Shown: one piece after another, positions 1 to 5,345 of the stretch
Layout of the letters: each line of letters opens with the position of its first letter
Position numbering within the stretch: position 1 is the stretch's first letter
From: Gammaproteobacteria bacterium
GTDB lineage: Bacteria > Pseudomonadota > Gammaproteobacteria > UBA9214
Reading direction: 5' to 3'
Length of the DNA stretch: 6,446 nucleotides
Assembly (NCBI GenBank): GCA_029881775.1
Contig: JAOULY010000119.1
Location: 1 to 6,446 of the forward strand
Translations under genes and position numbers: made by a program
Notes under the pieces: generated by a model
What the model saw: only the letters and a program-made list of their open reading frames with translations
The model's database searches: none
Told to the model about the DNA's origin: nothing

Positions 1-1325
1 ACACTCGCCCAGCCCGGCCGGCCGCTGATGTTGAAGGTCAGTGCATTGCCATCGGCATCGGACGCAACCGGCTGGAAGCTGTAGAAATTGCCGGCGACCA
101 CACTGACAGTCGGCGAGCCGCTGATTGAGGGCGGGGTATTCTGCGCAGCCGGACTGCTGCCGGCAGCAACCACGGCGTTCACCGCGGCAATCTCGACGGG
201 TGATGCGAACGGGGTCATACCCACTACACCGGACAGCGCCAGAGAGCTGTCAGCCGGCAGGGCAGTCGCAACACTGGAGGCCGTGGTATTTGCGTTCAGA
301 CCGGCGAGAACCCTGGCAATATTGGCAAGCGGTGTGCTGGTATCCAGCACCCGGGCTGCGGCCACAGCGATGCGCGCCTGTTGTAACATGCTGGCAGTGG
401 TCCGCACATTACCCGTCAGCTCTGATGCCGAGACACCCGGATGCGTAGTGAGGATGGACTGGTCCAGAACACCGGTTGCCACTATACCGTCCACCCGCAA
501 GTTGTTGCTCAGCGCCTCGACCAGAACCTGTCCAGAGACTACTTTCGCAACTGCAGAGATCGTGGCATTGCTTGCATCGCTGCCCCGCCCGTCCAGCAAG
601 CCGTCGGTTATATCGGCCGCCAGCGCCGCCATCACGGCATCACCGTCGAGTCGTTGCCCGGCAGTGGCCATGAGATCACGGGTGCGGCGGATGACCTCAC
701 CCAGGGCCTCACTTGCCTTGACGATATGCGCAACGTTGCTGTCTGTAATCGTCGAGGTTATGGGGTCCGGCACCTGTCTGCTGTCCAGACCCAGGGACAA
801 CTTGTCCATTACCCGGGTTGTGGCAGTGCTGACATTGGTCCTGCTGATCCCACCCGGCAGTTTTTCTGCAGCCAGTGCGATCAGGGTTGAGAACGGGTTG
901 ATATTGGCGGTCTTGACGGACGGATGCACAATGACCGACACCATCGTGAAGTCCGGCGCCCTGCCCGTCACAAGGTCAATGCCGCCACTGGCTTCAAGTC
1001 GCAACGGGTAGTCCTGGCCCCTGGTCTTGATCCTGACCTGGTACTTCGCATGGCCATCACTGACAATCCGGTCCAGCACCGTACCGCTCACACTGTAGAC
1101 CGTCACGGTCGCGCCGGTAATCGGTCCGTCACCCACGCTGCCAGCGTATACCACCTCGCTGCTCGTAGTATCCGCGACCTGTGTATTACTGGCCGTACCA
1201 GGCGTACTGTCTGCACCGCCACTGCCCCTGACATCGCCGCCGCCATCGCCACCGCAGGCAGCCAGTCCCAGCATCAGCGCAAACAGGAGAGTGGATCGTA
1301 AAATACTTTGAGTAGAGTTTCGCAT
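1..1325 (-). CDS. Ig-like-repeat lipoprotein, 3' end outside window
   Basis: This open frame runs from ATG at 1325 to the window edge: 441 complete codons, no stop, 3' end missing. Residues 1-24 form a lipoprotein signal peptide: Arg near the N-terminus, a hydrophobic core (LLFALMLGL) and lipobox LAAC with Cys24. Gly at +2 points to outer-membrane sorting. A Gly/Asp/Ser-rich linker (25-56) follows, then a beta-rich domain (about 57-135, with GDGPITGATVTVY) resembling carboxypeptidase-regulatory-like domains. Next comes a long Ala-rich, probably helical region (about 140-390, starting near NINPFSTLIA). From residue 396 (NTPP) a putative-Ig repeat begins, with DADGNALTF and SGRPGWAS motifs, and is cut at the edge. 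An in-frame TAA lies upstream with no earlier start codon, so the ATG is firm, but the Shine-Dalgarno is poor (GAGGAC directly before ATG). It is probably a surface-exposed or adhesin-like protein; the ligand is unknown. A sigma54-type promoter lies just upstream. Confidence 0.85.
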   Translation of the reverse strand, partial: MRNSTQSILRSTLLFALMLGLAACGGDGGGDVRGSGGADSTPGTASNTQVADTTSSEVVYAGSVGDGPITGATVTVYSVSGTVLDRIVSDGHAKYQVRIKTRGQDYPLRLEASGGIDLVTGRAPDFTMVSVIVHPSVKTANINPFSTLIALAAEKLPGGISRTNVSTATTRVMDKLSLGLDSRQVPDPITSTITDSNVAHIVKASEALGEVIRRTRDLMATAGQRLDGDAVMAALAADITDGLLDGRGSDASNATISAVAKVVSGQVLVEALSNNLRVDGIVATGVLDQSILTTHPGVSASELTGNVRTTASMLQQARIAVAAARVLDTSTPLANIARVLAGLNANTTASSVATALPADSSLALSGVVGMTPFASPVEIAAVNAVVAAGSSPAAQNTPPSISGSPTVSVVAGNFYSFQPVASDADGNALTFNISGRPGWAS

Positions 1326-1346
1326 GTCCTCGCTACTGCAAGGACA
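1325..1346. repeat. inverted repeat over promoter and start codon
   Basis: TGTCCT (1325-1330) and AGGACA (1341-1346) are perfect 6-bp inverted arms with a 10-base spacer. The dyad covers the -12 box of the sigma54-type promoter and touches the ATG. It could be an operator. In a transcript started further upstream, it could instead be a hairpin that hides the AGGA next to the start codon. It may also be chance. Confidence 0.4.
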
Positions 1347-1352
1347 ATGCCA
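1337..1352 (-). promoter_or_regulatory. sigma54 (-24/-12) promoter candidate
   Basis: The minus strand reads TGGCAT-TGTCC-TTGCA. This matches the sigma54 consensus TGGCAY-N5-TTGCW, with the essential GG and GC separated by exactly 10 bases. It lies directly upstream of the lipoprotein gene and downstream of a gene for a sigma54 activator with an intact GAFTGA loop. With C of the GC at -12 (1338), transcription would start near 1326, one base before the ATG at 1325. The message would then be leaderless or nearly so, which is unusual and lowers confidence in function, though not in the sequence match. Confidence 0.6.
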
Positions 1353-1561
1353 ACTTTATATCTATATGATTTTATTGGTTATATTTTGATTTTGCCGTTA
1401 AATTACGGCCATTGGGTGGAGAGACTGAGCGGTATTCGGGCCCATGTATTGCGAACACCGTGACCCAGCCTGTTGCTGTATTCATTTGAATATAATTAAT
1501 ATTTCGGGCTGACCCGTGCGGACAGGCGCACTGGTTTGCTGCATGCTGACAGCGGATATCC

Positions 1562-1579
1562 TGTCGATGCCATTTGTCA
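1562..1579. promoter_or_regulatory. possible GlrR-type enhancer site 1
   Basis: TGTC-N10-GTCA matches 7 of 8 positions of the dyad TGTC-N10-GACA that I recall for GlrR sites upstream of enterobacterial glmY. It would lie about 245 bp upstream of the predicted sigma54 start, far but possible for an enhancer. The call rests on a short motif with one mismatch and recalled specificity. Confidence 0.25.
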
Positions 1580-1640
1580 TCAATCTACAACAATTAAAAC
1601 TGCATGTAATTCATGTACTTATATAAAGCATAAAAATACG

Positions 1641-1658
1641 CGTCCGGAATCGGCGACA
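1641..1658. promoter_or_regulatory. possible GlrR-type enhancer site 2, or weak terminator stem
   Basis: CGTC-N10-GACA again matches 7 of 8 positions of TGTC-N10-GACA. The same bases on the minus strand can fold into a short bulged stem (GTC..CCG with CGG..AC), followed five bases later by a T5 run (1633-1637 region). It may therefore be a weak terminator for the upstream operon instead. I cannot separate the two readings from sequence alone. Confidence 0.22.
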
Positions 1659-1707
1659 AATTGACGTAGTAACAATATTTAAAAAAGGGTTTATTCGGGG
1701 CCGCTGT

Positions 1708-3072
1708 TCAGCTGCGCATGGCCTTGAATTGCGGCGGGCTGAGTTGGTGTTTATTCAGTAACTTGTAAAACTCGGTGCGGTTGCGCTTGGCTATACGGGC
1801 GGCCTGCGCGACGTTGCCGTTGGTGATCTGCAGCAGCTGGGTGAGGTAGTCACGCTCGAACTGGCCGCGCGCCTCGACGAACGAGGGTATATCACCGAAT
1901 TCGGAGCGCAAGGCGCGCTGCACGAGACTGGCCGGTATCAGCGGGGTAGTCGACAGGGCAACCGACTGTTCAACCACGTTATACAGCTGCCTGACGTTGC
2001 CCGGCCATGCGGCATAGAGCATCGCTTCCTGTGCCTCGGATGAAAAACCGGTCACGCCGCGCTTGGCGGCATCGGGGAAGCTGTGCAGGAAATGGTTTGC
2101 CAGCAGCGTAATATCCTCGCGCCGCTGGGCCAGCGACGGTAACTCGAGATTGACCACGTTGAGGCGATAATAGAGGTCCTCGCGGAAAGTATTGTCTGCC
2201 AGCGCCTGTTCCAGGTCCTGGTGGGTTGCCGAGATGATACGCACATCCACGGGTATGGACTCGGTCGAGCCCACCGGACGGATCTCGCGCTCCTGCAGTG
2301 CGCGCAGCAGCTTGACCTGGAAGACAAGCGGCATGTCACCGATCTCGTCGAGGAACAAGGTGCCGCCCTCGGCCGCGCGGAACATGCCCGGGTGGTCACG
2401 TGTCGCACCCGTAAAGGCGCCCTTCTTGTGCCCGAACAGTTCGGACTCGAACAGGGACTCGGGAATAGCGCTGCAATTCAGTGCCACGAAGGCGGCATCT
2501 GAACGCTGGCTGGCGTTATGGATCGCGCGTGCCAACAGTTCCTTACCGGTGCCGCTCTGACCCTGGATAAGCACACTGGTATCACTATCGGCGATCAGGC
2601 GTGCCTGGGTCAGCAGGTTCTCCATCAGCGGGCTGCGCGTGATAATGCCCTCGCGCCATGCATCGGATGCACCCTCCTCGTCACCGGTCGTTGGCTCACC
2701 GGTGATTTTCAGTGCACGTGCGATGTTTTCCTCCAGCACCTTGCTGTTAAACGGTTTGGTCAGGTAACTGAACACGCCACGGCTGGTTGCCTCGATGGCC
2801 TCGGGGATCGTGCCGTGCGCCGTCAACATCAGGACCGGCAACGTCGGGTTACGACTGTGCACCTGGTTAAACAGCGTCATGCCGTCCATCCCGTCCATTT
2901 GCAGGTCGGTCACGATCAGGTGTGGTCGCAGCAGCGGCAGGTGCGCAAGCGCCTCTTCACCACTGGTGACGGCGGTCACTTCATAACCCGCAGCCGTCAT
3001 GCGCATCGATAGCAGGCGCAACAGGGCCTTGTCGTCATCTACCAGTAATATTCGATATTTGCTATTCGCCAT
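1708..3072 (-). CDS. glrR: GlrR/QseF-like sigma54-dependent response regulator
   Basis: This 454-residue NtrC-family regulator should activate sigma54 promoters when phosphorylated by the kinase encoded two genes upstream. The receiver domain (about 7-120) has the acidic pair Asp12/Asp13, phospho-acceptor Asp56 in VTDLQMDG, Thr84 and Lys106. The AAA+ domain (about 145-370) has Walker A GQSGTGKE (171-178), the sigma54-contact loop GAFTGA (218-223) and Walker B GGTLFLDE (236-243). A Fis-type helix-turn-helix ends the protein (about 417-441, NGNVAQAARIAKRNRTEFYK). No key residue is missing. Length is close to E. coli GlrR (about 444). The ATG at 3072 overlaps the lipoprotein gene by 11 bp, implying translational coupling. 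The GlrR name rests mainly on the kinase-lipoprotein-regulator order; other NtrC-type regulators look similar in isolation. In enterobacteria GlrR drives the small RNA gene glmY; that target is not visible here. Confidence 0.9.
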   Translation of the reverse strand: MANSKYRILLVDDDKALLRLLSMRMTAAGYEVTAVTSGEEALAHLPLLRPHLIVTDLQMDGMDGMTLFNQVHSRNPTLPVLMLTAHGTIPEAIEATSRGVFSYLTKPFNSKVLEENIARALKITGEPTTGDEEGASDAWREGIITRSPLMENLLTQARLIADSDTSVLIQGQSGTGKELLARAIHNASQRSDAAFVALNCSAIPESLFESELFGHKKGAFTGATRDHPGMFRAAEGGTLFLDEIGDMPLVFQVKLLRALQEREIRPVGSTESIPVDVRIISATHQDLEQALADNTFREDLYYRLNVVNLELPSLAQRREDITLLANHFLHSFPDAAKRGVTGFSSEAQEAMLYAAWPGNVRQLYNVVEQSVALSTTPLIPASLVQRALRSEFGDIPSFVEARGQFERDYLTQLLQITNGNVAQAARIAKRNRTEFYKLLNKHQLSPPQFKAMRS

Positions 3073-3628
3073 TTTCTTTCACCGGCAGCGGTTCACGCTG
3101 CTGTATGTTCTGTTCAATATTGGTCAGCGCCTGCAATTGCTGTTCCAGCTCGTCGATGCGACGATTCTGCTGCGTCACCTGTTTCCACAGGACCGACAAT
3201 TTCTGTTCATACTCCCTCTGCCTGTCCAGGAACTGCCGCAACAGGCTGATGAATTCACGGTCATCGGGGCTGGCAGGTAACGGGTCCAGCCCCCTAAGCA
3301 GCAACCGGGCACGCTTTTCGTCCTGTACAGACTCCTGGTCTACCAGCAACAGCATTACCAGGCGCATCCTGTTTTCGAGTGTCGGCCTGGAGCGGAAGGC
3401 CTCTTCCCTGGCATCCAGGACCTCCGGTAGCGATTCAGGCAGTCGGGTGCGTAGCTCATTGATGTCTGCCAGCCAGCTGTGCACACCCAGACGGCCATCG
3501 ACTACCGGTACGAACTGGGGCGCGGACTCGCCGCCGTTATCCGTCACGCGTTCACGCAATGTCTGCAATTCACTGCAGGCCACGAGCATCGGCAGGAGTA
3601 AAATCAGGCTTGTTTTTAATAGTCCCAT
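3062..3628 (-). CDS. qseG: QseG-like outer-membrane lipoprotein
   Basis: This small lipoprotein (188 residues) sits between kinase and regulator, the position of qseG (yfhG) in the E. coli operon. Residues 1-18 form a signal peptide with Lys5, a hydrophobic core and lipobox LVAC (Cys18). Ser at +2 predicts outer-membrane sorting. The mature part is charged and mostly helical. A probable coiled coil spans about 133-178 (RQFLDRQREYEQKL through RIDELEQQLQALTNIE), followed by a short polar tail. It is shorter than E. coli QseG (about 237 residues). In enterobacteria QseG acts from the periplasmic face on the cognate kinase. That role is inferred here from position and architecture, since the sequence family diverges quickly. 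The ATG overlaps the kinase stop in a TAATG junction, so translation is probably coupled. Confidence 0.82.
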   Translation of the reverse strand: MGLLKTSLILLLPMLVACSELQTLRERVTDNGGESAPQFVPVVDGRLGVHSWLADINELRTRLPESLPEVLDAREEAFRSRPTLENRMRLVMLLLVDQESVQDEKRARLLLRGLDPLPASPDDREFISLLRQFLDRQREYEQKLSVLWKQVTQQNRRIDELEQQLQALTNIEQNIQQREPLPVKENGE

Positions 3629-5064
3629 TATTCCATTTCCAACGGTATTACCACACGCAGGCTTGCGCCGCCCTTCGACGATTTTACCACGCTGACGTCC
3701 CCGCCATGCGCCCTGGCATATTCACGCGCAATCGCCAGACCCAGCCCGGTACCCCTGACGGGCCCGTGAGCGGCCGGTTTGCCCTGGAAAAAGGCCTCGA
3801 ATACCCGGTCATGGTCGGCCTCCGGGATTCCCGGTCCTGCGTCTGTCACTTCTATATAGGCAAATTTCCGATCTGACGACAGCTGTACTTTCAGGCAACT
3901 GTTGTCCGGCGAGTATTTGATAGCATTGGACACGAGATTATCAACCAGGGTGCGCAATTTTTCCCGGTCACCATTAAGACCAACAACTTGCAGGGAAGTT
4001 TCCAGCTGCAAGTGGCGGGACAGGATGGTAATTTTATGACTATCCAGCACTTCCTCGATAAGCTTGTGCAGGTCAACCCTGGAGCGCATCAGGGCCGCCG
4101 TGCGTGATTGCAGAATACTGAAATCCAGCAAGTCCTCGATAAGCTTCTGCAACTGCAGACTGTTATCGTGCAGGATGCCCGCGATCTCGGCTTGCTGATC
4201 ATTGAGATCTCCCACGATCTTCTCGCGCAACAACTCGGTTCCTTCACGAATGGTAGTCAACGGGGTCTTCAGCTCATGTGACATGTGCTGCAGGAATCGT
4301 GTCTTGTCCTGCTCCAGCTCCAGCAGGCGGTCACGTAACCAGTCAAGCCGTTCACCCAGCTGGACCAGGTCACTCGGGCCGCTGATAACTGCTGACTCGG
4401 AGAACTGCCCGTCACCCAGCCGGTTGATGGCAAGATTGATTTGCCGGATGGGCCTTGAGATCAGGAAAGCAAAAAACAGGGTCAACAGCAAGGCCGCAGG
4501 GACCAGCGCGACCGCCTGGATAACCAGTGTCCGCTGCACATTCTCCGACGCGTCCTGCATTTGTTCAACTCCGCTCGAGATCAACTGCTGACTGTCAATC
4601 AGGATCCGCTGCCCCATCAGGCCAAGGTCAATAAATGCGGGTAAAATCTCAACCACCTCGGTCGCGTCATGCGGATAGGTAATCAACACCGTATTTACCT
4701 CGTTTTCAGCGACCCTCAGTTCCTTCAACACCGCACTCTGGCTCGTCGTAGCGGGCTCCAGTGATTCCAGTGCCCGCACGGTATCCAGGAAGCGTGAGTG
4801 GTTCTCGGCGTAGACATCAAACAGCACCTTGTCGCCGAGCACCTGGTACTGGCGGGCATTGCGCTCCATGGCCTTGATCGCCTCGACCAACGACTGGCTG
4901 GCCTGTGTAACCAGCACACTTTGTACCAACGCCTGCTGGCCATGTGTGACCAGCCGGTCCACGGAGACGGTCGCGACCACCAGTGCAATGATCAACGGGA
5001 AAGCCACCAGAGAGAAACCGGTCAGGACCAGGCGCAGAATTGATTTGGGACGAAATAGTTTCAC
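3628..5064 (-). CDS. glrK: GlrK/QseE-like sensor histidine kinase
   Basis: This inner-membrane kinase should phosphorylate the GlrR-like regulator. I chose GTG at 5064 (478 residues, beginning M-K-L-F-R-P-K-S). It puts a short basic segment before TM1, as in E. coli GlrK (about 475 residues). A TTG at 5085 would add seven residues; neither start has a good Shine-Dalgarno. Numbered from GTG: TM1 about 9-35, a periplasmic largely helical sensor region about 36-179, TM2 about 180-202, HAMP about 203-255, and HisKA with H-box SHELKTP and phospho-accepting His263. The ATPase domain has an N-box (LVDNLVSNAIKYSP, Asn376/Asn380), G1 (DAGPGIP, Asp408), an F-box (VFEAFF) and G2 (GTGLGL, 438-443). All catalytic motifs are intact. 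It is the first gene of the three-gene operon and ends one base into the lipoprotein start. The signal it senses cannot be read from the sequence. Confidence 0.9.
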   Translation of the reverse strand: MKLFRPKSILRLVLTGFSLVAFPLIIALVVATVSVDRLVTHGQQALVQSVLVTQASQSLVEAIKAMERNARQYQVLGDKVLFDVYAENHSRFLDTVRALESLEPATTSQSAVLKELRVAENEVNTVLITYPHDATEVVEILPAFIDLGLMGQRILIDSQQLISSGVEQMQDASENVQRTLVIQAVALVPAALLLTLFFAFLISRPIRQINLAINRLGDGQFSESAVISGPSDLVQLGERLDWLRDRLLELEQDKTRFLQHMSHELKTPLTTIREGTELLREKIVGDLNDQQAEIAGILHDNSLQLQKLIEDLLDFSILQSRTAALMRSRVDLHKLIEEVLDSHKITILSRHLQLETSLQVVGLNGDREKLRTLVDNLVSNAIKYSPDNSCLKVQLSSDRKFAYIEVTDAGPGIPEADHDRVFEAFFQGKPAAHGPVRGTGLGLAIAREYARAHGGDVSVVKSSKGGASLRVVIPLEME

Positions 5065-5345
5065 GTCAACCGTTACTGGCAGCAAGGCACCGATTGTGCC
5101 GGGCTGGGAATCGTGGGTTTTAAAGCACGCAGTCTAACAGATGATGGCTGCGGGAGAGATTTTCGTAATTTCCTTCCGTGACGTAGGGGAAACAGCTGGC
5201 TGTTGTCGAGGGACATGCCACCCACGACGCGGGCAGCATTAACCACAGCAGGAAAGAGTTGAATTCCTGGCTTGCAGGACTGGCTACTGCAGCCCTGCAA
5301 GCCGGATTACGAGGGCCAAAGACACCCCCAGGTTTGTGCGCCGGG
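5065..5345. other. intergenic region upstream of the kinase operon
   Basis: This stretch of about 280 bp separates the Ig-repeat gene from the kinase. It holds a perfect 10-bp inverted repeat (5269-5303), a 6-bp palindrome AACAGC-TG-GCTGTT (5191-5204) and a short dyad TGTC-GAGG-GACA (5204-5215). The operon promoter should be here, but I see no convincing -35/-10 pair and no sigma54 element with correct spacing on the minus strand. TGGCAT at 5220-5215 has no matching -12 GC. Enterobacteria carry the glmY small RNA gene in this position; nothing here can be recognised as glmY by eye. Confidence 0.5.
5269..5303. repeat. perfect 10-bp inverted repeat (hairpin)
   Basis: GGCTTGCAGG (5269-5278) and CCTGCAAGCC (5294-5303) are perfect inverted arms around a 15-base loop, and a further GCT/AGC pairing is possible inside the loop. 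It begins about 43 bases after the stop of the Ig-repeat gene on the minus strand. No T-run follows on either strand, so it is not a classical intrinsic terminator. It could stabilise the 3' end of the upstream message, belong to a small RNA, or be a dispersed intergenic palindrome. Confidence 0.6.

Larger units (their letters stand above)
1326..1707. other. AT-rich intergenic region, putative regulatory
   Basis: This 382-bp stretch between the response regulator stop and the lipoprotein start has no convincing gene. It is clearly more AT-rich than the flanking genes. It contains a sigma54-type promoter (1337-1352), an inverted repeat over that promoter (1325-1346), two imperfect GlrR-like dyads (1562-1579 and 1641-1658), another dyad with arms GACAG/CTGTC (1548-1565), and a T6 run on the minus strand about 20 nt after the regulator stop. 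The T6 run has no stable stem before it, so I do not call it a terminator. Confidence 0.6.

Noticed and set aside
88..1301. Long plus-strand open frames across the left part (up to 307 codons)
   Set aside because: They are antisense to the lipoprotein gene, whose minus-strand frame is uninterrupted and has signal peptide, lipobox and Ig-repeat motifs. The plus-strand translations show low-complexity Ala/Ser/Arg composition and no domain.
1525..1539. Plus-strand GG...GC pair resembling a second sigma54 promoter
   Set aside because: The spacer between GG and GC is 11 bases rather than 10, the flanks are poor, and it would point towards the 3' end of the regulator gene with no gene to express.
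1681..1707. T6 run after the regulator stop as intrinsic terminator
   Set aside because: The preceding sequence only allows a GCTG/CAGC stem with a two-base loop, which cannot form; no stable hairpin abuts the T-run.
2192..3012. Plus-strand open frames within the regulator gene
   Set aside because: They are antisense shadows of a well-conserved sigma54 activator and contain no recognisable domain or start signal.
5205..5220. Minus-strand TGGCAT as a sigma54 -24 box for the kinase operon
   Set aside because: At the correct distance the -12 position reads TCGA instead of TTGC, so the essential GC is missing.
5120..5239. Minus-strand 39-residue open frame (ATG at 5239, ending HHLLDCVL)
   Set aside because: The C-terminal half looks protein-like, but there is no ribosome-binding site, no recognisable family and it is short. 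I could not support it as a gene; conservation in relatives would change this.
5073..5300. Minus-strand 75-codon open frame before the kinase
   Set aside because: It starts inside the hairpin, overlaps the kinase start region, lacks a Shine-Dalgarno and has a Ser/Pro/Arg-rich composition typical of non-coding GC-rich DNA.
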